Assembly (NCBI RefSeq): GCF_036967205.1
Contig: NZ_CP146022.1
Span: 8,494,001 to 8,558,000, forward strand
Origin: Streptomyces sp. Q6
Lineage (GTDB): Bacteria; Actinomycetota; Actinomycetes; Streptomycetales; Streptomycetaceae
Reading direction: 5' to 3'
Length of the DNA stretch: 64,000 nt
The notes beneath the pieces were generated by a model. It saw only the letters and a program-made list of their open reading frames with translations. It was not told the DNA's origin and ran no database searches. This document shows, one piece after another, positions 26,760 through 37,324 of this stretch (position 1 is its first letter; the number at the start of each line of letters is the position of its first letter). The position numbers and the translations under genes were made by a program.

Positions 26760-27247
26760 GCGTTGTCCGCAGTCGATGCGGTGAGTTCTTTGGTCATGAA
26801 GACGCGGCTGGTGCCCGGCGGATCGCAGGGCACCTCTCCCAGCCGCTGCCACCCGTGCTTCTGGTAAACGCCGGGAGCCTGGAAGGTGATGGTGTAGAGC
26901 ACGGCCGTGCGGCAGCCACGGGCACGGCTCTCATCCTCGGCCTGCCGGAGTATCTCCGTTCCCAGCCCGCTGCCACGCAGCCGGGGCGGCAGGTAGAAGA
27001 GGTCGAGGAAGAACAGCCCGAGCGAGGTACGCCCGGTCAGTCCACCGACCACCTGGCGCGTCTCGGGATCATGGACCAGGACGGCCAGAGGTCTGCGGTC
27101 GGCGATTCCTGTGTGGTCGATGTTGAAGCGGTCCAGCGCGTCGGAGATCACCGCAACGTCTTCCGGGGTGGGGGCGTCGGTGAGCACCCAGTCCGTCTGA
27201 GGTTTGGGCTGGTGGGAGATGGTGACAGCAGCGTCGGACGCGGTCAT
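26741..27247 (-). CDS. GNAT-family N-acetyltransferase
   Basis: The 168-residue cytosolic protein has the GNAT fold, with the acetyl-CoA pyrophosphate loop as RLRGSGLGTEILRQAE near residue 95 and the downstream AVLYTITFQAPGVYQKHGW typical of the YQKHGF motif. It probably acetylates a small amine or a protein N-terminus; the substrate cannot be read. A longer leftward frame runs from much further right, but the ATG at 27247 begins the homologous region. It is divergent from the ArsR-type gene, with 108 bases between starts, and overlaps the SGNH hydrolase 3' end by 19 bases. Confidence 0.88.
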   Translation of the reverse strand: MTASDAAVTISHQPKPQTDWVLTDAPTPEDVAVISDALDRFNIDHTGIADRRPLAVLVHDPETRQVVGGLTGRTSLGLFFLDLFYLPPRLRGSGLGTEILRQAEDESRARGCRTAVLYTITFQAPGVYQKHGWQRLGEVPCDPPGTSRVFMTKELTASTADNAHRCRR

Positions 27248-27323
27248 GGTTGCTCCAGTACGTGAGCGGATGCGAGTGCTGGGCCGGTGAAATTGGCCAC
27301 GAGCCGACGCTAGGACGGGGACG

Positions 27324-27341
27324 CTTCGACGGACGTCGAAG
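27324..27341. promoter_or_regulatory. Inverted repeat CTTCGAC-N4-GTCGAAG, candidate ArsR-type operator
   Basis: Perfect 7-bp arms around GGAC lie 15 bases upstream of the ArsR-like start. A site here would let the regulator control itself and possibly the divergent acetyltransferase. Confidence 0.5.
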
Positions 27342-27355
27342 GGACGTCGCCGACC

Positions 27356-28078
27356 ATGGGCACCGTGGACATTCAGCGCGCAGGGCAGGATGTGGGTGTG
27401 GACCTCGCGGGCGTGGCCAGACTGGTGGCCGACGGCACCCGGGCCGCCTTCTGCCTCGCGCTGCTCGACGGCCGGGCATGGACGGCGAACGAGCTCGCGC
27501 GCTACGCCGGAGTCGCACCGTCCACCGCGACCTCGCACCTGAACCTGCTCGTGGACGGCGGACTCCTCGTCGAGGAGCGCCACGGACGCCACCGCTACGT
27601 ACGGGTGGCCGACCGCAGAGTGATCGAACTGATCGAGAGCCTTGCCGCGCTGGCCCCGCAGCACAGCGCCCCACCACGCTCGCTGTCGGCCTCCGGCCGG
27701 CAGCAGGCACTGGCCCGCGCCCGGCTGTGCTACGACCACCTGGCCGGAACCACCGCACTGGCCATCACCGACGCAATGGTCGAACGCGGACTCCTGGAGT
27801 GGGGATCCGAGCCGGGCCGGACTTGCAAGGGCGCCCTCTGGCTTGCCGAGGTCGGCATCACGGTACCCGCCGGCTCCCGCCGGCCACCGGTGCGCGCATG
27901 CCTCGACTGGACCGAGCGCCGTCCCCACCTGGCCGGCGCGGTGGGTGCCGCCCTGTCCGCCCACGCACTCGCCACCGGGTGGATGACGCGCATCGGAACC
28001 AGCCGCGCCCTCCTCGTGACACCCGCCGGCAGCCGGGCACTGCACGACCACCTCGGCCTGCCACCAGCTGAACTCTGA
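27356..28078 (+). CDS. ArsR-family winged-helix regulator
   Basis: The 240-residue protein has a winged helix-turn-helix near the N-terminus (residues about 17-85: VARLVADGTRAAFCLALLDG, ELARYAGVAPSTATSHLNLL, then LLVEERHGRHRYVRVAD). The C-terminal 140 residues contain LCYDHLAGTTALAITDAMVE, a pattern common in the larger ArsR proteins of actinomycetes. No cysteine pair typical of metal sensors is apparent, so it may respond to a small organic signal or to redox. It is divergent from the GNAT gene with an inverted repeat in front of its start. Confidence 0.88.
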   Translation: MGTVDIQRAGQDVGVDLAGVARLVADGTRAAFCLALLDGRAWTANELARYAGVAPSTATSHLNLLVDGGLLVEERHGRHRYVRVADRRVIELIESLAALAPQHSAPPRSLSASGRQQALARARLCYDHLAGTTALAITDAMVERGLLEWGSEPGRTCKGALWLAEVGITVPAGSRRPPVRACLDWTERRPHLAGAVGAALSAHALATGWMTRIGTSRALLVTPAGSRALHDHLGLPPAEL

Positions 28079-28273
28079 TCCTGAACCGGACCTGCCCCGG
28101 CCACACCGAGGACGCGTGATCAAGCCGGGCGAACAGGACTCTCCCCGGGGCTCTGAGGCCCGATTACCCTCGCCGCTCGCCGGCTCCCTGCGTGCGCGGC
28201 TTGTTTGCCCTGGGCGGGGGCACCCGATCTGGCGGAAGACGCGCCTGCCGGAAGTCCAGGTGAGGGGAACGAA

Positions 28274-28489
28274 GTGATCGTCGTAGTGCTGTGCTTCTTT
28301 GTAGTGGTGGGGCTCATTCAGGTGTTCAGTCCACAGTTGCTGTGGAAGGCCAACCGTCCGCTCCAGCGTCCGTTCGTGAAGGACTACGACGCCACCGAAC
28401 CGACCAAGGCGGGCTACACGATGTCCCGGGCCGTGGGAGTGGTCTTCCTGGCCATGGCGACATGGATGCTCGTCACACACGTCACCTGA
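28274..28489 (+). CDS. Small two-helix membrane protein (DUF6199-like)
   Basis: The 71-residue protein starts at a GTG with AGGGGAACG upstream and reads VIVVVLCFFVVVGLIQVFSP, then WKANRPLQRPFVKDYDATEP, and a second hydrophobic helix VGVVFLAMATWMLVTHV. This layout of helix, polar W-rich loop and helix is common among tiny Streptomyces membrane proteins. No function is known. It appears to be monocistronic. Confidence 0.7.
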   Translation: MIVVVLCFFVVVGLIQVFSPQLLWKANRPLQRPFVKDYDATEPTKAGYTMSRAVGVVFLAMATWMLVTHVT

Positions 28490-29180
28490 CCCCACCTGAC
28501 AGGGCCTTGATGGCCACGGCCTACGTCGCTCTACAACAGGACTGCTGATGGCTGATGGCCGTGGTCCAGGGCATACGGGACTACATGGCAGAGGGCGGCG
28601 ACCCGTGTATGCGGGGGAGGACCCCACCTTGTTCCTGCCAGCGGAACTCTTCACCAGTGCCGGCAGAGGCCAAAGCCTGGCCGACCCCCGCTATAAGGAA
28701 ACCGGCCCAGGCGGCGGGCCATGGACCTGGAGCGAGGGCAACTGCGACTTCGACGCGGCCCCATTGCTGTACCACTGCCACTGCCACGCGCAGCCCCTGC
28801 TCCTCAGTCCGCATCGCCTGGCGAGCCAACAGATCAACGAGAACGTCGTCTCTGCCCGCAGCGGCGCCACTCGGAAGCCGCCGCCCCCATACGAGCCGGC
28901 CGTGCTGCGCGCCTCCTGAAACCTCCCACCGCACCCCCTACCGAGGCCGCGGCCGCTACAAGGCTGCGCACTCAAGGTGCCCGCCCACGCCGGGAGGCGG
29001 CCCCGCGGCCTCTCCTCGTGCGCAGATCAGCGTCGTTCGACCCTGGAGCCGCTGTCGCCGAGGGCGGCGGCGGTCCCCAATGTCCGTACGACTGAACAAC
29101 GGCAGGCCACAGACAAGATCAACAAGCACATCAGCAGCTACGCCATACCGGGACCTGCGGCGCCATCGGGTTCAAGGGGG
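28490..29180. other. Region without a recognisable gene
   Basis: This 690-base stretch holds one rightward frame of 123 codons at 28548-28919 (MADGRGPGHTGLHGRGRRPV), but it has no ribosome site, no domain-like pattern and poor codon character, so I do not call it. Part of the region may be decayed gene sequence. The 3' end of the PKD-protein gene follows. Confidence 0.3.
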
Positions 29181-30650
29181 TCAGCAGCTTGGTGCGCGGT
29201 GTGCAAGTCCGACCGTGTGCTCGGCGGGCTGCCAGCGGTGCTTCGTGCTGCTCCAGAACAGCATGGTTCCCTTCCAGATGACCGGTAGTGGATCGGCCGC
29301 CGCCTTGTGGAGCTCACCGCTGATCCGGCGCAGGCTGTCGTTCGCATGGGAGACGAGGTCGGCCTTCTGCTGGTCGAAGCCCCTTTCGAGGACCACAGCC
29401 GGGTTGTGACGAGTCCTGTCCTTGCGTAGATAGCAGGCTTCCGCACCCGCATGGCCACTGTTGTTGGGGCGAGCGGCGGACCCGTTCTTCCCCCAGCCTT
29501 CGTGCGCCCGTACTGCTTGAGTCAGCGCGCTGACGGGCTTTCCGCGCCGCTGGTTGAGTGTGAACCAGTTGATCTTTTTTCCGCGATGGTCCGGGTCCGG
29601 ATGCTTGGTCGCGGAGGACTTGAACAGGTTCGGGTTGAACAGACCCGTCATCTTCACGGTGACCTTGTTATGGACCACGAACCAGAAGCCGTGGAAGGGG
29701 CCGTTGGGGTCGTTCACGTCTGCCAGGTTGAACGCCTTGCCCTCCAGGGTGCCGAGCCCGTCGGTGGGCGGGCACAGGAGTGGGGGCCGGGTGTCGCGCC
29801 GGCAGCGCGACGCGCTGAGCGCGAACCTGAACCCACCCCGGGGCAAGGCGAAGTCCTCCCTGGGCGTGCGCGGATCGGCTGAGGAACCCTCGGGAACCAG
29901 GTCGACGGTGGTTGGCTTCCACTGGCCGGCCGTCCGCGGATCAACGGACACGTGAGCGGTCTGCTGCGCGGTGCGCCCTCGGACATCGCTGACCGTCAGC
30001 CGTACGGAGAGGTCGCACAGCGCCACGATGTCCAGCGTCGGGCTGGAGGAGGTCACCGACGAGTTCGTCAGGCTGAGGTTGCCGGGGCAGTCTCCCTCCG
30101 GTGCGAAGTTCCACGTGTAGGTGTCGATCTGCCTGGGCCCGGCGGAGCCTGACGCGTCGAGGAATGCGTGCCCTGCGCGTAGTACCGGGGGGACCGGGGC
30201 GATCCTGGCCGTCAGGCCGTTGACCACCTGGTGGGTGCGCTGCTCGAACCAGCCGCCGGGGATGCTGGAGCAGTCGGGGTCCGAGGATGGGTCGATGCTC
30301 GGGGTGTCGGTCTCCGTGTAGGTGCCTACCGCCAGATAGGTGTGCGAAATCAGCTGTTGCGAGCCCGGCAGCAGGGTGACTTGGGTGGGTGCGGTGCCGT
30401 CGCCCCAGTCGACGGTCCAGGTGATGGTGCACCGTAGGCCGCCGGTGTTGATCGTCGTGAGCACGTGCCCCGAAGGCTTACCCAGCTCAACGCAGTCCGC
30501 ACCGGGGCTGCAGGTGTCCGCCGCCGGTGCCGGGTCGGCCACCGCGCGTGCTTGCTCCGCCAGCGACAGGGGAACCTGCAGGACGAGAGCTGAGACCACA
30601 GCCATCGTCATGTGTGTCAGCACCGCGCGGGCGCGTCTGGTCGTCAGCAT
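29181..30650 (-). CDS. Secreted PKD-domain protein with an unusual C-terminal domain
   Basis: The 489-residue product has a signal peptide (residues 1 to about 38, TTRRARAVLTHMTMAVVSAL, ending near ARA). It then has PKD-type immunoglobulin-like domains: WTVDWGDGTAPTQVT with HTYLAVGTYTETDTP, and TYTWNFAPEGDCPG with LSVRLTVSDV. PKD domains usually mediate binding on extracellular proteins. The last 200 residues hold FHGFWFVVHNKVTVKMTG, HEGWGKNGSAARPNNSGHAG and several cysteines; I do not recognise this part, which could be a catalytic or ligand domain. The ATG at 30650 is chosen because it starts the signal peptide. A longer upstream frame exists but lacks such a feature. Confidence 0.8.
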   Translation of the reverse strand: MLTTRRARAVLTHMTMAVVSALVLQVPLSLAEQARAVADPAPAADTCSPGADCVELGKPSGHVLTTINTGGLRCTITWTVDWGDGTAPTQVTLLPGSQQLISHTYLAVGTYTETDTPSIDPSSDPDCSSIPGGWFEQRTHQVVNGLTARIAPVPPVLRAGHAFLDASGSAGPRQIDTYTWNFAPEGDCPGNLSLTNSSVTSSSPTLDIVALCDLSVRLTVSDVRGRTAQQTAHVSVDPRTAGQWKPTTVDLVPEGSSADPRTPREDFALPRGGFRFALSASRCRRDTRPPLLCPPTDGLGTLEGKAFNLADVNDPNGPFHGFWFVVHNKVTVKMTGLFNPNLFKSSATKHPDPDHRGKKINWFTLNQRRGKPVSALTQAVRAHEGWGKNGSAARPNNSGHAGAEACYLRKDRTRHNPAVVLERGFDQQKADLVSHANDSLRRISGELHKAAADPLPVIWKGTMLFWSSTKHRWQPAEHTVGLAHRAPSC

Positions 30651-31239
30651 GTGAGGTCCCTGTTGGGAGACGGGCCGTTTCACCCACCCGGCGTCAGGGA
30701 GACCCTCCGCGGCCTCGGTTGCGCATCGTTTCCGCCTTGAGGTGTTGCGGGCCACTCTGCCCAGACCCAGGCGCAGGTTCCATTCGCCATTGGTCGTAAT
30801 TCGCGCTGGCCGCATACCAGGAACATGGCGCATGGAGCAGGGGCGTCGACGCGTGCCTGCGCAGGTTCCGTGTGCGGATGCCGAGCACGCACTCTTGTCA
30901 TGTTTGATCCAGCAGAGCGTTCCTGCGAGCGGTGAGTCGTGCCCGAGTACCACGGCACCGGCGATGAGCGGGCCCTCGTCGACCACCTGCACATCGAGTT
31001 GCGACTTCTCCTCCAGCCACTGGCTCTCGTCGGCACTGGAGGCCCCCACGACCGCATCGATCAGATGTCGCTGCTGTCTCAGGCCACCGAACGTGCTGGT
31101 GGACTGAGTTGTGAGCGAGCCGCGGATCCGCCCTGGCCCCCGTGCAACGCGGTGGTGGGAGGGGGGCAGCAGCACGAGACGACGGATACTTTCGGTTACA
31201 TTGACGCCACTTTCCGTAGTCAAGCGAAAGGTCGGATAC
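30651..31239. other. Divergent intergenic region, no supported gene
   Basis: The 589 bases separate the leftward PKD gene from the rightward repeat-protein gene. Both strands keep long open frames, but none shows a start with a ribosome site or family-like pattern. The last 100 bases contain TTGACGCCACTTTCCGTAGT, in which TTGACG could be a -35 element for the downstream gene. Confidence 0.35.
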
Positions 31240-31824
31240 ATGCGAGCGTCTTCTGCGGCAGCGGGTCTCACGGCGGTGGCGGCGGTGCTTCTCGCGCTGC
31301 CGCCGGTGTCGGCGACGGCGGCGAGTGCGGGCCCGAGGGCCGCGCAGATCGAAGTCGTAAGGTCGTCGAACGCTTATGTGGTGGTCGAGTCGTCGGGTCA
31401 CCCTGTGGTCTGCCCGTCGAATGAGGTCCTGCTCGACCGGGCCCATGTGGGGGACGAGAACGGATGGACCATCTACCGCTGCGGCTCCGTCTTCATCGGC
31501 GGGACGCGGGTCCAGGTCAGTGCGCCCAAGTGGAGTGCTCCCCAGATGGAGTCGGACTCGGTCTTCACCGCGGGGGCCGGCGAGGTCTTGGTCGGTCGTA
31601 GCCACGAGGAAGACGAGCAGGGGCCCACGAGGTACGCGACCGCCACCATGACCGTGTCGGGGCGCCCCGTGCAACTGGCTTCGCCGGGGCGCCGGACCGA
31701 GTGGCAGCCTGAAAGCGTGAGCAACTTCCTGGCGATGCCGGGAGAGGTCATGGTCGGCCGTCAACACGAGGGCGACGAGAACGGGGGCACGCGGCACCTG
31801 TACGCCAAGGTCCTTGCGGGCTGA
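31240..31824 (+). CDS. Secreted protein built of about three repeats with a GDENG motif
   Basis: The 194-residue protein has a signal peptide (to about residue 30, ATAASA). The mature part repeats a unit of about 50 residues: EVLLDRAHVGDENGWTIYRC, then EVLVGRSHEEDEQGPTRYAT and EVMVGRQHEGDENGGTRHLY. Each unit has a GR-H-x-GDENG-x-T-x-Y core, suggesting a small beta-propeller or beta-prism with acidic, perhaps calcium-binding, loops. There are two cysteines in the first unit. No enzyme motif is seen. A binding or adhesin-like role is possible. It is probably monocistronic. Confidence 0.75.
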   Translation: MRASSAAAGLTAVAAVLLALPPVSATAASAGPRAAQIEVVRSSNAYVVVESSGHPVVCPSNEVLLDRAHVGDENGWTIYRCGSVFIGGTRVQVSAPKWSAPQMESDSVFTAGAGEVLVGRSHEEDEQGPTRYATATMTVSGRPVQLASPGRRTEWQPESVSNFLAMPGEVMVGRQHEGDENGGTRHLYAKVLAG

Positions 31825-31899
31825 TCCTGAGCGCCGGTCCGGACAGCCGCTCTGAGGGGTGGCTGCCGGGTACGGGTGCCGTCCCCTCGTGATCTCTGA

Positions 31900-33817
<1,918 letters not shown>

Positions 33818-33935
33818 GCCGACCGCATCTCGACGAAAGCGCCGCGCCGCTCTTGAAACCAGCAAAGCAGTACCGGCGACTGGGATTGATGACAGACGGC
33901 TGTGCATGTCCTGCTCAAGCCGCTGCGCATCGTTC

Positions 33936-34145
33936 CTAGGTCTTCCACCTACCCCTCGGTCCCCGCAAGGGTTCCGGGTGACTGGATGCGTGGAACACCG
34001 AGTCCGGAGAAATGACCTCGCGGGCTAGCACCTCGTTGCCGGTATTGAGGAACTCGACGAAGCGGCGCGCCACTGACCCGCTGGACTGTGGCGACATCCT
34101 GCTGTGCCTCTCCAAAGACGGTGTGGACGCCTGCGACCGCAACAT
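33936..34145 (-). pseudogene. N-terminal fragment of a SnoaL-like / ester-cyclase protein
   Basis: The minus strand reads VARRFVEFLNTGNEVLAREV then ISPDSVFHASSHPEPLRGPRG and stops. This is the beginning of the NTF2-like fold of SnoaL-type proteins, which are normally 120-150 residues; here everything after the first third is missing. It lies divergent to the PadR regulator and its promoter region overlaps the PadR operator, so it may once have been the regulated neighbour. Confidence 0.55.
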
Positions 34146-34186
34146 CGAATCGATGTTTACATCGATTCGTTGTTCACATCGATTCG
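34146..34186. promoter_or_regulatory. Triple CATCGATTCG motif, probable PadR operator
   Basis: CGAATCGATG at 34146-34155 and CATCGATTCG at 34160-34169 form an inverted repeat, and a third copy CATCGATTCG follows in direct orientation at 34177-34186. The array ends 24 bases before the PadR-type start. Such AT-containing dyads are typical operators of PadR-like repressors. Confidence 0.7.
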
Positions 34187-34210
34187 CTGCGGTCGTGTGA
34201 GGAGGGACTC

Positions 34211-35788
34211 ATGCTGGAACTCGCGATACTCGGCTTCCTGGCCGAGGCCTCCTTGCCCGGACACGAGCTGCGCCGCCGGTTCTCACAGCTGACCGGTTAT
34301 ACACGGCCGGTCAGCGACGGGACCCTGTATCCAGCGATCAATCGCCAGACCAAGGCGGGCTTGATCGAGCGGCACGCCGACCCGGCCGGCGGGGCGGCCC
34401 GCTACATGCTCAGCCTGACCGTGACCGGACAGGCCGACATGCTTCAGCGCCTGCGCAAGCCCGCCGACCATAAGATCACCGACTTCACCCGGTTCTACGT
34501 CGTCCTGGCCTTCCTCTCTCACCTGCCCGACGTGGCCGAACAACACGCAGTGCTGCGCAGACGGCTGACGTTCCTGGAAGAACCGGCGAGCTTCTTCTAC
34601 GACAACGACCAGCCTCTGCGCGCCGAGGAAGTCACCGACCCCTACCGGCGCGGCATGCTGATCACCGCCCGCGCCACCAGCCGCGCCGAACGGACCTGGC
34701 TGCGCGAGACCCTCGGCGAGATTCCGCCCGCCTTCGAGACCACGGGCCGCGACAGTGATCCGCCCGCTGCTCCCACGAGCTGCCCCCCCCACGGAGGTAC
34801 CCCCATGCTTGCTTCCTGGTACGACGACCAAGGCCCCGCCGCCGATGTCCTGCACATCGGCGACCTCCCCGACCCCGCCCCTGGCCCGGGCGAGGTCCGT
34901 GTCCGGGTCACCGTCTCGGGCGTCAACCCCGGCGACACCAAGAAGCGGCGCGGCTGGCTCGGCTCATCGATGCCTTTCCCGCGAGTGATCCCGCACAGTG
35001 ACGGCGCCGGGGTGATCGACGCCGTAGGCGCCGGCGTGGACGCCCGCCGCGTCGGACAACGGGTCTGGGTGCACGGTGCCCAATCCTACCGTCCCTTCGG
35101 CAGCGCAGCTCAGTTCACCGTCGTACCGGATCACCAGGCCGTAGCGCTGCCCGGCCACCTCAGTGACGAGATGGGCGCGAGCCTCGGCACCCCCGGCATC
35201 ACCGCGCACCGCACCGTCTTCGCCGACGGACCGGTCGACGGCCAACTCGTCCTGGTCCATGGGGTTCTCGGCGGTGTCGGCTCGCTGGCCGCCCAGCTCG
35301 CCCACTGGGCCGGAGCCACCGTGATCGCCACCGTCCGCCGAACCGCGGACCTCGACCGCGTCGACCCGGCCGTCGTCTCCCACGCCGTCGCCCTGGACAC
35401 CGACGACCCCGCCGCAGCCATCCGCGCGTATGCGCCGCGGGGCGTCGACCGGATCATCGAGGTCGCACTGTCCGACAACGCCGACCTCGACAACGCCGTC
35501 GCCGCCAACGAGGCCGTCATCGCCGCCTACGCCACCCGCGCGGACCGCACCGAAATCCCCTTCTGGCCCCTGCTGTTCAACAACGTCACCCTACGGCTGC
35601 TCGGCAGCGACGACTTCCCCGCCGCGGCCAAGCGCCAGGCCGCCCGCGACCTCACCTCCGCAGCCGCCGTCGGCGCCCTCACCGTCCACGTCGGCCACCG
35701 CTACCCACTGGACGACATCGCCAAGGCCCATGACCACGTCGACACCGGCAGTGGACACGGCCGCACCCTGGTCACCATTCCCCAATAG
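34211..35788 (+). CDS. PadR-family regulator in one open frame with a quinone oxidoreductase
   Basis: A single frame of 525 codons encodes two normal proteins. Residues 1 to about 190 are PadR-like: MLELAILGFLAEASLPGHEL, DGTLYPAINRQTKAGLIERH and a C-terminal helical dimerisation part. From residue 199 (MLASWYDDQGPAADVLHIGD) a complete NADPH quinone oxidoreductase follows, with VSGVNPGDTKKR, VHGVLGGVGSLAAQLAHWAG and a full C-terminus. No stop codon separates them. A strong GGAGG at 34793-34797 sits 7 bases before the ATG at 34805, so the oxidoreductase can also start separately (327 residues). A run of eight C at 34783-34790 just before suggests an indel removed the original PadR stop. Either a true fusion or two overlapping products results. 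The first ATG follows GAGGAGGGA. Confidence 0.8.
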   Translation: MLELAILGFLAEASLPGHELRRRFSQLTGYTRPVSDGTLYPAINRQTKAGLIERHADPAGGAARYMLSLTVTGQADMLQRLRKPADHKITDFTRFYVVLAFLSHLPDVAEQHAVLRRRLTFLEEPASFFYDNDQPLRAEEVTDPYRRGMLITARATSRAERTWLRETLGEIPPAFETTGRDSDPPAAPTSCPPHGGTPMLASWYDDQGPAADVLHIGDLPDPAPGPGEVRVRVTVSGVNPGDTKKRRGWLGSSMPFPRVIPHSDGAGVIDAVGAGVDARRVGQRVWVHGAQSYRPFGSAAQFTVVPDHQAVALPGHLSDEMGASLGTPGITAHRTVFADGPVDGQLVLVHGVLGGVGSLAAQLAHWAGATVIATVRRTADLDRVDPAVVSHAVALDTDDPAAAIRAYAPRGVDRIIEVALSDNADLDNAVAANEAVIAAYATRADRTEIPFWPLLFNNVTLRLLGSDDFPAAAKRQAARDLTSAAAVGALTVHVGHRYPLDDIAKAHDHVDTGSGHGRTLVTIPQ

Positions 35789-36028
35789 TGTCCGCAGACG
35801 CCTCTCCACGCAGGCAGGGCACTGGTCGCGTATCACCGTGCACGGCAGAAGCACGGGAAAACGTCTGATCCGACGCGTCCGCCAGCTCCCCGCACTGCCG
35901 GCTCAAGAGCTCACGGTGCCAACGGAAGCGCTGAAGGCATCTCCATGGTCACCTGGTAGGTCCGCGTTCGCAGGGCGGGTCGGGAAGCAGGCCGGAGCAA
36001 TTGTCAAAAGCTGTGGATCAGTGGTTGT

Positions 36029-36352
36029 TCACACTGTCTCGTGGTGCAGGTGGATAAGGCCTTCGAGAGAGTCCAGGCAGGCACGCAGGGCGGGGTCTGG
36101 GATCGGGGTGGTGGTGAGCAACAGCACCTGGGCCGACGGATGTTCTGGAGCATAGAGGTCGTCTTCGCCCTCGTCGCCAGGGATGAGGTTGGTCTGGATC
36201 TCGATCCGCCTGTTGGGGCTGCCGACGAGGTGGTAGATGCCCCGGTAGTAGCTGTCCCGCTCGGTGAAGACCAGCCTGAGGCGGTCGCCGACGAGCCGGG
36301 CGAGCTCGTCGGCGGTGTGGGTACTGGTGCCGTAGGTGTGGTGGTCGCTCAT
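36029..36352 (-). CDS. Small conserved hypothetical protein
   Basis: The 107-residue acidic protein starts MSDHHTYGTSTHTADELARL and contains LVFTERDSYYRGIYHLVGSP, NRRIEIQTNLIPGDEGEDDL and a C-terminal helix. The mixed alpha/beta pattern with central strands resembles small immunity-like proteins found near SUKH genes in Streptomyces, but I cannot name the family. No signal or membrane helix. The frame is open a little further upstream, to 36427; the ATG at 36352 is favoured because the coding pattern begins there. A SUKH-type gene lies about 440 bases upstream on the same strand. Confidence 0.65.
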   Translation of the reverse strand: MSDHHTYGTSTHTADELARLVGDRLRLVFTERDSYYRGIYHLVGSPNRRIEIQTNLIPGDEGEDDLYAPEHPSAQVLLLTTTPIPDPALRACLDSLEGLIHLHHETV

Positions 36353-36793
36353 GATGCACCAGACCCTATGCCGCGACAGTGCCGGGGGACTTGGCCAGTG
36401 GTCCTCGTTCGAAGCGGGGTCCGGCACGGACGAAGGTGACGAGGTGGGTCGCGTTCACGGTCCGCCACCGCTGTTGAGCGGACTCAACGAGCTTTGAAGA
36501 CCATGGCCAGGGCGGTGCCGCGCGCTCGAACTCATCTGGCGTCGCCTCCGACCACAGAGCGAGGAGGCGCTCGTACTCGGCTGTGCGGGCGGGGCCTGCC
36601 GGCTTGGCATTCTTTTTGCGGTAGGTCTGCCTCTGACAGGGAGTGTCGGCGTACTCGAATGCGCTCACTGAAGTACGTGGCCTGGATGGCCGACTCCAGA
36701 TGCTCAGCATTGCGGTCGGTGCATGGCGGGCAACGGCTGGCGCGGCTCTGTGTCCCGTGGGGGTGAAGCTTCCGCACCACGTGACCATCGAGT
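36353..36793. other. Region with a possible leftward gene fragment
   Basis: About 440 bases between two leftward genes. A minus-strand frame reads LALWSEATPDEFERAAPPWP and WSSKLVESAQQRWRTVNATH, which looks like coding sequence but has no believable start or family. It may be the remains of a gene or the 3' end of one broken upstream. Confidence 0.3.
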
Positions 36794-37324
36794 TCAGAGC
36801 CGGTGCAAGCCCGCATCCCACAGTGCCGAATCCTTCATAACCTCGACCCGGCTGTCGGCACTGAGCACCCGGTGCAGGAACTCCGTCATGCTGCAGTCCA
36901 AACGTGTCCAGGTGTCGACGCCGTGACTGAAGAGCGCCACCGGCCAGTCCCCGGGGGCGCCGTGGGTGAGCCAGCAGTACGAATCGGCACTGCTACTTGC
37001 TCCCCAGGTCACCAGATCCTCGGCTGCTGCATCGATTCCGGTGGGTTCGGTATCCATCCAGGTAGCTCGCGTGTCCGCCGTGATGAACCCCGTACCCCCG
37101 ACACGCGGCTCGTCCCAGGTCTCAGCGGTCACAGTCGAAGAAACAATCGCGCTGAGATCCAGATCCGACAGGCCCTCACCGTACCGGGCAACGAACCCCT
37201 CGAAGTCTGAAGCGAACACCAGCTCCCAGGCCCTCTGTACAGCCTCCCAGTCGACCGTCACCCCCGCTCCGGCGGGCGGCGGCAACAAGCCAACCAGGCC
37301 AGAGAGGCCACCTCGGTCAGTCAC
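36794..37324 (-). CDS. SUKH-superfamily (SMI1/KNR4-like) protein, putative immunity protein
   Basis: The 176-residue product has the SUKH pattern: an N-terminal helix LSGLVGLLPPPAGAGVTVDW, a central strand region with WG and DSYCWLTHGAPGDWPVALFS, and the C-terminal helix MTEFLHRVLSADSRVE. SUKH proteins commonly neutralise toxins of contact-dependent or polymorphic systems; no toxin partner is visible nearby. The GTG start at 37324 with GTGAGGAC upstream is preferred; an in-frame start at 37396 lacks such support. A second SUKH gene occurs at 52003. Confidence 0.65.
   Translation of the reverse strand: MTDRGGLSGLVGLLPPPAGAGVTVDWEAVQRAWELVFASDFEGFVARYGEGLSDLDLSAIVSSTVTAETWDEPRVGGTGFITADTRATWMDTEPTGIDAAAEDLVTWGASSSADSYCWLTHGAPGDWPVALFSHGVDTWTRLDCSMTEFLHRVLSADSRVEVMKDSALWDAGLHRL

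Noticed and set aside
28548-28919. 123-codon plus-strand frame as a gene
   Set aside because: No ribosome site, no secondary-structure pattern typical of proteins and a composition like the neighbouring noncoding frames.
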